A stretch of 41,385 bases of DNA, from the NCBI GenBank assembly GCA_004802705.1, contig SGPL01000298.1, forward strand, positions 1 through 41,385, given 5' to 3'. Under the pieces are notes generated by a model that was given only the letters and a program-made list of their open reading frames with translations, searched no databases and was not told the DNA's origin. Position 1 is the stretch's first letter, and each line of letters begins with the position of its first letter. Position numbers and translations under genes: made by a program. Source of the stretch: Bondarzewia mesenterica (taxonomy: Eukaryota > Basidiomycota > Agaricomycetes > Russulales > Bondarzewiaceae). Below, one piece after another: positions 23,702 through 34,027 of this stretch.

Positions 23702-23800
23702 GTGGATGGGTAGGATTCGAACTCACGCGAACATGGCCGTCTTCTAGGGCGGCAGCATGCGCAAATTCAATGCTTGCCTCTGCAGCATAAGAAATTTCCA
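23702..23800 (-). tRNA. tRNA-like sequence or tRNA remnant
   Basis: On the minus strand the sequence GAGTTCGAATCCTACCC has the form of a tRNA T-arm/B-box followed by an acceptor-like CATCCA. Upstream are a four-base stem closing a GG-containing loop (ATGC/GCAT) and a GC-rich hairpin with loop CTAGAA. The acceptor stem pairs only partly (about four of seven) and the anticodon arm is not canonical. A degenerate tRNA or tRNA-derived element is more likely than a functional tRNA. Confidence 0.3.
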
Positions 23801-24259
23801 CCGTTGACCCAAACCTTGCATCACTCCCGTCCTCCTTCTGCCGTCTCCCTTTTCATCACATGGATGTGATTAATGGTCTTTCACTTACCAAAATGGCCCG
23901 TAGTTATGCATGGACCATTGAATTACCAGATTTACGGACCCTGCTGCATACCCTAAGCCCGCCGCCGAGTCTCCTCCGTTCAGGCCTGAACCTCCTGCTG
24001 AGCATCCTTGAGCTATTCCTGTAGAGGTGGAGGTGGTTGCGGCCAGCGATTGCGATCTCCAGATCCAGCGGAAGTATTTATCGACAGCGGAGGCAAATCG
24101 CGGAGTTGTGCGGTTGGGTTTTATTCCCCCGACACGTCAAGATCGTCGCTGCAGCGTGAGTGTCCGCTTCACCCAAACTGGAAGGCGCTTCGCTCGACTG
24201 AAGGTTCGAGATCTCCTGGGCCGTGCGCGACCACAGGCGCTCATCTTATCATCTCGTTC

Positions 24260-24266
24260 TATAAAA
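24260..24266 (+). promoter_or_regulatory. TATA box of the gene at 24419
   Basis: TATAAAA on the plus strand, followed by a long CT-rich leader and the ATG at 24419 about 155 bases downstream. Confidence 0.45.
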
Positions 24267-24418
24267 TGGGCTGTGCAAACCTTCGTTCCTTCGAACCTCC
24301 TACTTTCCACACACTCTCCTTCTTCCATTCGTTGTTACTGCATCACTCTCTCCGTCCATTCCTTTATCCCTTTTCTATGCGTGGTATTCGACCACCCTTT
24401 CCCTCTTTCACAACGGTT

Positions 24419-25048
24419 ATGTCAACGATTATCGGTCGTCAAAATTCACGGCACCCGTCGTCTCAAAAGGTGTCCAAATCCATACGTTTCCATCCGTATT
24501 CAAGGCCGCAGCCATCCTCGTACGATCCGTACACGGTACGCGTCCTCGCCTTTTTACGTTTCAGATTGGATGCATTGTCCGCTCTCTCTGACACGCCATA
24601 CTTCTCGTGTCCCACAGATGACAATCGACCGTCGCAACCATCTCCCTCAACCTGGACGATCCAGTTTCGCTCTCGTCAGTCTCTCTTTCAACTCATCTCT
24701 TTACCTTCCTCATTCGCTAACTCTGCCTATGATCGCGTCGACCGCCGTCGACCCTCCCAGCCGTCTATCACCATCGAAGATTGTGACGCCTTTGAGATCA
24801 TCGACAGCGCCGAAGGCACCGCCCCCGCCTTTGGAAACGAAGTCGTCGACGGGCGCTCCAGGCTACAAATCATGCGCGACCATGTTTCTGTATGTTCTTC
24901 TTTCGTTCTCTTCTTCCTCCCCCCTTCTTCGTGGCGGTGCTCATGTGACCAACAAAAGGTGTTCGTCCTCGCAGTCCGCCGCAAATTCCGCCGTGTTCCC
25001 CCGGTCAAACAGGCGGAAGAGAACATCCAGTTCGATCTCCTGAACTGA
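24419..25048 (+). CDS. Hypothetical protein, 130 residues, four exons
   Basis: Exons 24419-24535, 24618-24674, 24761-24889 and 24959-25048 on the plus strand are each multiples of three. They are joined by three phase-0 introns (82, 86 and 69 nt) with GTACGC, GTCAGT and GTATGT donors. The product begins MSTIIGRQNSRHPSSQ. Its centre is acidic (SITIEDCDAFEIIDSAEG), and it ends in a basic-then-polar tail (VRRKFRRVPPVKQAEENIQF). No domain is recognised. The whole 24008-25048 interval is open in two frames, which is why splice logic rather than ORF length was used. An alternative reading in the second frame gives a Ser/Pro-rich sequence and looks less protein-like. Confidence 0.45.
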   Translation: MSTIIGRQNSRHPSSQKVSKSIRFHPYSRPQPSSYDPYTVRVLAFLRFRLDALSALSDTPYFSCPTDDNRPSQPSPSTWTIQFRSRQSLFQLISLPSSFANSAYDRVDRRRPSQPSITIEDCDAFEIIDSAEGTAPAFGNEVVDGRSRLQIMRDHVSVCSSFVLFFLPPSSWRCSCDQQKVFVLAVRRKFRRVPPVKQAEENIQFDLLN

Positions 25049-25577
25049 TCGAACAGCGTCTCCAAAACAAAAGAAAAAAATAAGCTTCGTATACAGAAAT
25101 GTGCATCAGTTGTGAGGAGCCAAAATCGTGTCGTCGGTGAGTAGACTGACGGACGGACGGACGGATGGATGCTGAGCGCTGATTACTCAAAACTAGTATT
25201 TATTGGCGAGGTTGCCGTGAATCGTGCTGGAGAACATATGCCTGTTGCTGTATATGTACATACAATCTACGGTTGGTTTATATCATTTGTGTCATGGCGT
25301 GCTTTCGTGTCTGATGTTTCCTGCTCAATTGCCTGAGGACCTGATCCCGATCTACCTGTGCCAAACTTGTGCGTCATGACCACCGACCAGGCGTGGCAAT
25401 TCCGGCCGTACATACAAGTGGAAGGAGCCGTTGAGCCTGTTCCATCATGGTACGTCGCTCGACCTATCTTCTCGTTTTCAAGTGTATGAGTGTGACAGGA
25501 ACTGATACGAGGAGGCATTGTGCTTGCGCAGTGAAAGGCGTGTACGTGTCATGGACGAACGACCCTCTTGAAATTCC
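25049..25577. other. Intergenic region with a GACG microsatellite
   Basis: A short (GACG)n-type microsatellite lies at about 25147-25168. A minus-strand frame at 25267-25518 (83 codons) has a polar composition and could be a small gene, but it has no supporting signals. Confidence 0.3.
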
Positions 25578-25832
25578 ATGATTAAAGGTTGGAACATCAC
25601 GGAGATCGAGGTGAGCCAGATGCGATATGATCGCCATAGACCCTCATAGACCTGACCTCTTCAACTCATCCTCGCGTCCTGCAGATCGACCTGCACCGCC
25701 GGCACGTCGACAAGGCCACCTTCGCGCAATTCTGGAATATGCCAGCTGGATACGTGGATGATACAGAAAAAGCCATCCCTGATGAAGAGCTGAAGACACG
25801 GGTTCGATGTTTGTTGCGGCTTTTTTTTTAAT
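25578..25832 (+). CDS. Short two-exon coding fragment, unassigned
   Basis: Exon 25578-25610 (MIKGWNITEIE) joins across a GTGAGC...CTGCAG intron, in phase 0, to 25685-25832. The second exon encodes DLHRRHVDKATFAQFWNMPA, a charged segment and a stop. Immediately upstream, in another frame, is a second protein-like stretch (GVYVSWTNDPLEI), so the true start may be further 5' with a frame error between. A third exon after 25880 is possible. No family is recognised. Confidence 0.35.
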
Positions 25833-26083
25833 TTGTGAAGACCTGGTTCCATTTTCTCTTTTGATATTACTGTGTAGTTTTGCTTGTTTGGACATATTAC
25901 GCTGCTGAGGCTCCTCCCAGTCACTGTGACTATTCATCGCATCAATCGACCTTTAGTTTCGTTCTCCGCTTGTATGCCATCCGATTCTCGTAGGTCGGGG
26001 TTGACTATGTGATTGTTCATATTTCAGACACGAGACAATTGCGACTTCAGGTCGAGACACGTCTTCCAGTCTTCTTCAAGCGT

Positions 26084-26685
26084 TCAAGCCCCGACGTCCT
26101 CATCGTTCCCCGCAGAAGCCCCGCTTTCATACACCCTGTCCCTCGAGCCTCTATACCTCGACGCGAGCGCCTCCCCCGCCTCATCCCGCCCTTCCCAACT
26201 ATCTCCCACATATGGATTCATCGCCTCCCGCGTCTCCTCGTCGCGGCCCTGCGACGCGTTCTCGACATCAAGCAGTGAACCGCCATTGGTGGACTGGTCG
26301 ATCAGACCGTGCGAGGGCGTGCGCCGTGCCCGAGTTGAGGCCCGACTGGTCAGAGCGAGACGCGGGCGTCTGAGCGCCGGAGTGGTGCGATGCGTCCCAT
26401 GGATTGCGTTTGGACCCCCAGCCGCCGGAAGACGTTGCTGATCGTGTCGCGTGTCAGAGCTATCTAAATCAAGAACTCAGGTGAGACTTACTGTCATCTG
26501 CTGGGGGATAGTTTCCGGTCGCGTAATCACTGCTTGAGTCATTGTTGTTATTCGAAACTGTGCTATCTCCTGCTGCTAGTTGATTGTGTGAGTATGTGCG
26601 TGTCAAGAACAAAAGTCGGATGCACTTCACATTGGTTTACGAGAGAGCCCCTATATCCAGAGTTGGCTCCATATTCGTCGCTCAT
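26084..26685 (-). CDS. Hypothetical polar protein, about 163 residues, three exons
   Basis: Exons 26685-26631, 26575-26492 and 26437-26084 on the minus strand, with GTGAAG and GTAAGT donors and matching phases. The product starts MSDEYGANSGYRGSL, continues with an Asn/Ser tract and a Gly/Trp-rich segment (SSGGWGSKRNPWDASHH), and ends in an acidic tail (DRVYESGASAGNDEDVGA). One extra base breaks the last exon. The frame recovers if the GGG at 26315-26317 is one base shorter, after which about 75 residues rich in Asp, Glu, Arg and Gly read through to the stop. There is no membrane segment or recognised domain, and the protein looks disordered. Confidence 0.5.
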
Positions 26686-27636
26686 GATGTACGACTTCGA
26701 AAGGCGAGTTTTTCGCGGAGAAAAGTAGTGGAAGAGTGACTGAGATGATTGGGAGTTCAATAACGAGTATTTGAATGCGGGTGTTAATGGCAGCGAACGG
26801 CTTGGGATTATATGCGGGACTCCAAAGTAAATGATGTCATAGTGAACGATCGGGATGGACCTGAGATTTATTTCGGCACACACAACGACAATAATATAAA
26901 ATGAGCCGGACGATTTCGCGTGGCCTATGAATAAAGATGAGAGAATAAAGATTTGGATCCTCAGCGTACGTACCCTGCTTTCAGTCAATGGTGGGCAATG
27001 AAGAATGGGTGGTTGAAAGTTCGGAATGAATCGGAGAGACGACGAAGTGAAATCTCGAAGATGCATGAACCTCCTCTACGGAACACGCTGCATGCACGTA
27101 AGACCTTACGCAATGCGAGACTGTCCGACCTTTCGTCGCTAGTCGCTACCAAAGCACATCCAGAGCGATGGACTCACCTAAGCGATGCAAGGAAGTAGGT
27201 TGCGGTTTGCGAAATCGGTGCATTAGATCATGGACAAAGACTCACGGACACGATCAAGTGCTTAGCAATTCGTTTTTCTTAAGGAAACATGCGTAGGACC
27301 ATATTCAATTGGACAGCGATGAAGGGAGCGTAAAGCACATTCAAGAGCATGAATGAGGTATCATCGCATACACTAGGCCTATGCGACAGGTGGACGGTAT
27401 TCTCAGATACCGATTCGATGATAGATTGTCGGCGAGGCCCAGTCTCGGGGGGGGATCAGGAATCACTGGGCCTCGCTGAAGTGCCGCCGTAGCAATGCCC
27501 TTGATTCCTCATGTATAGCGCGGTAAGCTCCTCCATGTCAGCGAAGAGGCAAAGTTTGAAGTCTGCTAGACCTAACAAACGAGTCAGTTTCTACACACTG
27601 TGATCAAGTCCGGAGAGCCTTATAGCGTGGTGATCG
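26686..27636. other. Intergenic region
   Basis: Contains the promoter side of the 26084-26685 gene and the 3' flank of POP4. I see no gene. Confidence 0.4.
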
Positions 27637-28595
27637 TCACAACTCAATTGTTTCCTTTGGCTTGAATTTTTTTCGAAGCACGCTCTGCAGATCGGAACTG
27701 GAACTGGTTTCCGTATAACTCGAACTCGATACACGGCCCGTCGAGCACAGTTCTACCGGGCGACAGCGCGGATGAGGAAGAAGAAGAGGTAAGGGTGGAA
27801 TACAGAGGGACGGCAAATGCAAAAACTGATCCGTGCTTCGGGATGACTGAATGATCGTGATCGTATCAGCATATGTGCGTTAGCATGAGGAAGACCTACG
27901 CTTCATTTTGTTCTTTCGCGTCACTACCCTGAATGCGTTTTCGGTCTTGTGAATGACTATTCCAGAAACGTTGATGAGAGATGGATTCTTGCTTCGGCGC
28001 ACTGAAAAGATGAGGACAAGCATCAGTTNCGGTGTTGTCATGTAAAACGGACAAACCGAGGACACACCAGTCATTATGGATCCGTTGAAATCAGCCTTGA
28101 CAAGCTTGGCATGCATACCAGCAAAAGCTGGCATGTCCTTCGAAGAGGGCGCTCCTGATTCCGGAGGCGCCGCGAGACCTAACAGTTCGGACATATATCC
28201 CAGCCACAGTTGATGCAGCGGGATGAACAAGTCCCATCTGTATTCTCATAGTTCAATGCTTATCCTTTGATTCCGAATGCAGCCGCACAAGGCGAGACAC
28301 AATCAGTGGCAATTAGAATGAAAACTCACCGGGTTTCCTCTGTCTTCAATTTCCACATACCCTTTTCTATTGCCTCATCCCGGCCGATCACTCCAAGCCG
28401 TTTGCGCGCCTGCTCCTTGCGCCTCTTCTCGATCTGNGCTCGCCTCTGCAGTCCAAGCCGGCTTCNCTTTAGGGGATTGTCCAGGAACATCTGTCGACGC
28501 TTGATGCGCTCGTTGTAAATTGCAGAGCGCTCGGAGGAAACNCGTCCAATAGTGNAGNCGACATAGCGTGGTGTGAACGGGGTNGAAGTGTCAAA
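27637..28595 (-). CDS. POP4: RNase P/MRP protein subunit POP4 (Rpp29)
   Basis: Exons 28595-28330, 28237-28068, 28001-27900 and 27846-27637 on the minus strand encode at least 248 residues. POP4 binds the RNA of nuclear RNase P and RNase MRP and helps process pre-tRNA and pre-rRNA. The basic helical N-terminal part (RRAQIEKRRKEQARKRLGVI) leads into the Sm-like UPF0086 core: FIPLHQLWLGYMSELLGL, MHAKLVKADFNGSIMTV, SGIVIHKTENAFRVVTRK, LIPKHGSVFAFAVPLYS and CIEFELYGNQFQFRSAERA. The C-terminus KKFKPKETIEL matches the family ending if the T7 run at 27667-27673 (A7 in the coding strand) is one base shorter; as written the last residues are out of frame. The first exon is not certain. An ATG at about 28824 (MVELYRTYIPWLS) could supply it across a longer intron. 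Several N bases fall in the second coding exon. Confidence 0.9.
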
Positions 28596-28824
28596 CTGCG
28601 CACGCGGACCCTAGAAGCACTCGTGTTACGAGTGTACACGGATGAAANGAATAATTGGCCTCCTGCCTGGATCAGGTCGTCCGTTTTCTAGTAGGAGGCA
28701 ATATGTGAGTCTTTGTGTATCCGGCATCATTGAGGAGCAGAACTTGCAGAAAAATGAGGGAGNAGTTTGTCTTGGTCTTCAACCGATAGCCAGGGGATGT
28801 ACGTCCTGTATAGTTCGACCATTT

Positions 28825-29544
28825 NAANAAGAGAAGAGGGAAGATGGTCAAGTTGTTACAACTTGAGGAACCTGCAGGACCCAGGTAGTGGTTGATTACC
28901 TAATNGCTTCATCTTCGCTGGCAACAAAATGTTTTTGGTTCAGCTCTGCTTCCGCGCGAACACTCGTGTCTCAGGATCCTTCACGTCCCACTGGCAGGAG
29001 GTGTCTCGCAGGACAGATGAGGCTGCCGCTNGCTGGATCATCAANTTCAAGTGATTTGCATACGGCTGCCTTCACGTATCCGTTTCAATTGTATTCACCA
29101 GTCCCCAGGCTTTCCTAGTTTTCTGTCAGACTGACTGATTTCCTCGGATCGCCCTTCTATCCCGAGCGCCTCAACTCGTGTCGGGTATATCGGGATCGAT
29201 TTGGACCACATCCGGTTCCTCTGGGCCCTTACACAGGTTTCGCGCGCTAGGATGTTGATGGAGGGCCGTTGCAGGAGGCAATCGTATATATTCCACTGGA
29301 CACGCACCCAAGGACTGCCGTCACACTGGGCCTTCTAAAATTGAAGTCTTCCCTGATAGTGTCATGCGCAGCTCGCCTCGTTCCACTCTCATTTTGATCT
29401 TATAAGAATGACATATTCCCCGTCAGTGTTCAACCCAATACCGTGCGCTTGACTTGCCTCCTAGCCTCCCAAGGTTCCTTGCCAACTTACACGTTGACCC
29501 GCTGATTTTAAGGCCGTCATTATTNAATCTCTTGATTATCTATC
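28825..29544. other. Gap-rich intergenic region
   Basis: Multiple ambiguous bases. The region lies between the divergent POP4 and dynamin genes, so both promoters should be here. I cannot define a TATA box with confidence, and no additional gene is supportable. Confidence 0.35.
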
Positions 29545-32500
29545 ATGATAACAGGAACTGAAAAGTCGGACCAGTCGACACAGCTTTCGAATACCAACTA
29601 TGCAAGCAGCCGCAAGGAGCTCCTTCAACTAGTACAGAAACTCAGGGAAATTGGGTACGTGTTGGATGTCATTTATCTTCACGTTCCATTATATGGTAAT
29701 CTATTATTCAGAGCACAGGCCATCGTTGATGTACCGCGGGTTGTGGTCATAGGTAATCAATCAGCGGGTAAGTAACTCGTATCGTTTTGAATTTGCGGGC
29801 CTTGATCATTGTATCGGCTCCTCAAAGGTAAAAGTAGTGTCGTAGAGGCGATATCAGGAGTGAGTACTTGCCTGTCGCAGTCGGCTTACCCATATACATC
29901 TGAAATGGACATATTTGAAACAGATCACTGTTCCGCGCGACAGCGGAACTTGTACAAGATGTCCCATGGAATGTCGAATGTCTTCTTCTGCAGAACCTTG
30001 GTCGTGTCAGATCTCGATACGCTGGGAATATGACCCAGACAACAAGAAAAAGGTTTACTGACACAAAATGTTCCTCCCTTGCTTCTCCGTGTCCTATGCT
30101 CATGCAATGAAACAGAAACAAGTCGTGGAATTGGCTTTCGGAGATGTCATCCATGATCCGAAGCAGGTTGAACTTGCTCTGCGGCGCGCACAAGCCGCAG
30201 TCTTGAACCCCCATATTGAGACTCAGAAGCTTCTTGGAATGTCTGCCGAGCAGCTGGCAAATGGAATACAATCGAGCACCAAGCCCTTGCTGTTTTCGCG
30301 CAACGTCGTCTGCGTCCACCTTCAGGGCCCTGATCTGACAGATCTTTCGTTCATCGATCTTCCAGGTGAATGCACATCGTAATTTTGCCGACATTCGATG
30401 TTGACTCATTCGTTTCCAGGCCTCATACAAGTCGCAGAGGAGCGAAGCTTGCTAGAGCTTGTTGAGAGCCTGGTTATCGATCACATAAAGGGAAATTCCC
30501 TTATTTTGGTCACGGTTCCTATGACAGGTGTGTTTTAAAACTCGTTCACTACTGCTGTCATCGTAATGGTGTACTGCAGACGACCTTGAGAATCAAAAAG
30601 CCCTGACATTGGCACGGGAAGTAGACCCAGAAGGAATGCGGACAATGGGTAAGATCGCGGTGACTATTGTATCACAGAGTGTTTACGTTCTCACCCATTG
30701 AATCTTCGTCATTTCAGGCGTCCTCACAAAGCCTGATCTCATCGGAAAGGGTTCAAAATCGCGCGACCTTTGGCTCGAAGTTATCGAAGGCCGGAGCAAG
30801 CCCCTTCTCCACGGATACTTCTGTACTCGTCAACCCGACGACGACGAACGCGAGAAGGGGATAACTGCCCTGCAAGCGCGTCAGACCGAAGAACTGTACT
30901 TCGACACTCATACACCTTGGTCCACGTCGACACATAGAGGCCGCTTTGGAGTCAAAAACTTGGTCACGATCCTCAGTCCATTGCTGGAGAACATCATAAA
31001 GAACACGTATGTGTTCATCGCTAAGCACTGACCCGCATGAATGCTGAACTGGAATGGTTCAGACTCCCTCAGCTCAGCGAGCAGACAAGCGCATACCTTA
31101 AAGCATGCGAGAGCGATCTGTCTACATTGCCCGAAGCTATATCAACGGAGCCGGCGACCTTTATGACTGGGTGAGTCGCTTTCGTATTTCTTAGAACCTA
31201 CCAACTCAATGCAATCGGAAGCCTCATAACGTCGCTGTGTGACGATATCCGAGAATATGTCAAAGGTGGCCAAGGATGCGAACGCCTTATTCAAGAGAAT
31301 AGGCAAATCTTCGCCCGTTTCAAACAGGACATTCGCTCCACTACGCCCAACTTTGTACCTTTTCTGAGTAAGGACAAGAGATCTATACAATTTGCAGACA
31401 ACTTTTTTGGACGAGGATGAACATGACGTTGTTATTGGTAAAACCCGGTCTTCAAATGTACAGTTCTTCTTGGATGACATGAGGGCACACATCGAACGGT
31501 ATTTATTCGTTATGTCATTTCGTCGGGTTTCAACTGACAGAGGCCTAGGTCCGTCACCCGACAGCTGCCCAACAATGTTCCCTTTCCTGCCAAGACATCT
31601 CTTATCGTCGAATTTCAATCCAAGTGGGCCGACGCTGCAAATGCCTGCTTCAGCCGTGTTCGTGAGATCACGATGCGTGTATTGCTTGAGTGTGTCAAAA
31701 GTAGGTTTGGGCGATGGGCCAATCTGCATGCCCAGGTTCGGTGAGTCCTTGGTCCCCATCATTGCTTATGGGACCCGCACCCCTTATTAATTGTATCGTA
31801 TACCCAGCGCTTGCATTACAGATTTGGTCAAAAAGCACTACGATGCTTGCCAGGCTTTCATTTCTGCGGCATTGGAAATAGAGCGCACTCCGTTCACGCA
31901 AAATACGCACTACTTGCAGACGTGTAAGGAGAAGTGGTTGACCCGATACATCGATGCGCGAGCTGGGCGAATTGCAGCGAAATCAGGTGGAAAAGGCTCC
32001 GGACCGTCGAAGTTCAATTTTCTTTCTGCTGCGGCGCCTGTCTTCAAACCCTCAGCCCTGGCCTCATTCAGCTACACGCCACAGGAGAAGGAGATTGCGG
32101 AAGACGACAATGACTCCGACATCGACTCCAAGGATGTTGCGATCGAAGAATCCGCACATCCTTCGTTCGCCCTGTCTGCTGAAAGCCCAATTTCACCTGG
32201 GCCGGGATCGGAACAAGTTGACTCGAAGATCAGAAAAGCTCTAGCGTGCTTGGCCGAGATTGGATACACTGGTTTAGGCAAGGAGGATCTGGCGAGGCTG
32301 AATAAACCGGACAGCTATCAGACAGAGATGGAGGCCATGGCGGAGGTCCGGGGATACTTTCAGGTCGCCTACAAGGTGCGCCTTCCTTTCCGACGCCCAT
32401 CGGCTTGTTTGTCGTTTCTAGGCATTAACATCGACGCGACAGAGGATCATCGACTACATTCCGTCGTTCATCGACCTCAAGTTCGTCAACGAGTGAGCCC

Positions 32501-32734
32501 TATGTAACGCTCGCTGACAACCAGTCCGACCAGCTCACTACGTTTTCAAGGATCATGGCGGACATCCATCCGTTTCTGCTCGTCCAGTTGAAGCTCGGTA
32601 TGGGCGACGCGGCCGAGCGTTGCAAGCGGTACCTCGCGGAAGATCCCAATGTGGTCGCCCGGCGTGAAGAGCTCTTGGCACGCAAGGTGACGTTGGAAAA
32701 CGTGAAGAGTGAGCTGTACAGTTTTGGGATCTAG
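29545..32734 (+). CDS. Dynamin-like (Mx/Vps1-type) GTPase
   Basis: Fourteen exons on the plus strand: 29545-29654, 29712-29767, 29828-29859, 29924-30052, 30116-30365, 30420-30527, 30580-30648, 30718-31006, 31063-31170, 31222-31498, 31549-31740, 31808-32375, 32443-32492 and 32551-32734. The product is about 806 residues. GTPase motifs are P-loop GNQSAGKS (51-58), switch I within ITVPRDSGTCTRCP, DLPG (190-193) and TKPD (255-258). A middle/stalk region follows (FFLDDMRAHIER, YTQNTHYLQ-type block QNTHYLQTCKEKW). The final 78 residues are a GTPase effector domain (RIIDYIPSFIDLKFVNEIM). There is no PH or Pro-rich domain, so it is Mx/Vps1-like rather than classical endocytic dynamin. Such proteins polymerise on membranes and constrict them. 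The exon sum is one base over; the excess is in the T6 run at 31403-31408, after which DEDEHDVVIGKTRSS continues in frame. Probably functional. Confidence 0.93.
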
Positions 32735-33560
32735 GATGTAAGGACGCTTCAAGTCGACCATTCTATGGCCTGATATTTATATTTACCGTGCACAGATCGC
32801 CATGTGATGGTTGAACTGACGAGATGAGGAGACATCTTCATTATTACTTGACCAGAGCCCTTCTTGATAGCATGTTTTGCCTTTTGTCTTTTTGGAGATG
32901 TTTTACAGATGTACAACAGTTTACTGACTCGCATGCTTAGACTCCGGCGATAGATGAAAAGTGATCCACATGGCCAAATCTATTGAAAACCAATGACAAA
33001 AAAAAAATTGATTCAAACAGACCGGGACTTGCATCCACACAATGCGTGATTCACTCGTGCCCTGTGTATTGTTGACAGCCGACATCTTCGCTTCGCCGTG
33101 CGTACCAACTGAAAGCTGCACGACGTTGCTGATTGCAGTGTGAAGCGCCTCGTGGTCAGTTCCGTCCATTGTATGGTCCCAGGGTCCTGCAAAGCACGAG
33201 GGACAGTACCTATATCAAGACGATATGCACTAGAATGTGCGAAGTGAGCTGTCTCGTCTTCTCTACCTATGTACCCCTCGTGCATTCTCCTCTCCTCCAC
33301 TTTCCCTCGGGTAATATGCGATTACTTGCAGGCCCTGTGCTAGGAAGTGACTCAACGCGCAGCATTAATTGTGGTCACAACATTTCAGATCCCTAAGTAG
33401 TCCGAATATGATGGATGCGGTGCCGCAGTGTATAGGCATTTCCGATGCTAGCTTTGATCGAACGCCACACGAACCTTCCAGGAGTTCAAAGCGGGAGGGT
33501 AAGGGTGAACGGCTTTTAGCAAAACAAGTTGCCCTTTGTCTGCGGAAGCTTTGGAGAACG
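32735..33560. other. Intergenic region 3' of the dynamin gene
   Basis: Likely dynamin 3' flank followed by featureless sequence. An A8 run lies near 33000. No gene is supportable; the minus frames at 32921-33300 lack splice or composition support. Confidence 0.4.
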
Positions 33561-34027
33561 CATAAATACCCGCCTCTTCCTACGCTATCAGTCCAGACAT
33601 CCCTCAGACAGTCTTCCACCCATCGCACCTCTTGGTTCTTCTCTGCATTTTCTCGTTTATCGCAGTTACTCAAACCATCTCGTCGCTGCTTGTCCCACCA
33701 TTATACGGGACGGACTGCAAAATTATGTTGCCCAAGTGCTATCTAGAGTCAATGGCCCAGGTGCTCTCCAGCCCATCCGTGCTTTGTGCCATGCTCACCT
33801 ACCCTACTTGCCGTCCATCTACAATGTCATCTCCTCACCAGACCAGGACTGAAATTTATTGGGAAGAATGTAAGCAACATTCCATACTGTTCCGCTCTCT
33901 TCGCATGGCTGACGTTAAGTGTACAGCTCGCGCACAAGCCGTCAATAGCACAATGCACAGCTGCCTATGCGACTCGTCCTCTTTTGCCGAAAGTGTTCGC
34001 CAGCTCTTGTACGAGCAGATGACCTGA
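33561..34027 (+). pseudogene. Possible relic of a small secreted-protein gene
   Basis: A TATA-like CATAAATACC at 33561 is followed by a CT-rich leader typical of highly expressed fungal genes. It leads into a frame with a hydrophobic segment (VLLCIFSFIAVTQTISSLLV, from 33632) and several Cys residues. An intron, 33870-33926, has a GTAAGC donor, a CTGAC branch site and an ACAG acceptor. It joins a final exon ending CLCDSSSFAESVRQLLYEQ and a stop at 34027. No ATG lies in frame before the hydrophobic segment, so the start codon is missing or the frame is shifted. The Cys pattern is suggestive of a small secreted protein but matches no family I can name. Confidence 0.3.

Noticed and set aside
26009..26441. 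Plus-strand open frames of 89 and 142 codons
   Set aside because: They are antisense shadows of the minus-strand three-exon gene, which has splice sites and charged, protein-like composition.
31381..31394. An intron after FVPF in the dynamin with donor GTAAGG and acceptor TTGCAG
   Set aside because: The reading without an intron (SKDKRSIQFAD) continues smoothly once the T6 run is one base shorter, and the candidate intron would be only about 32 nt.
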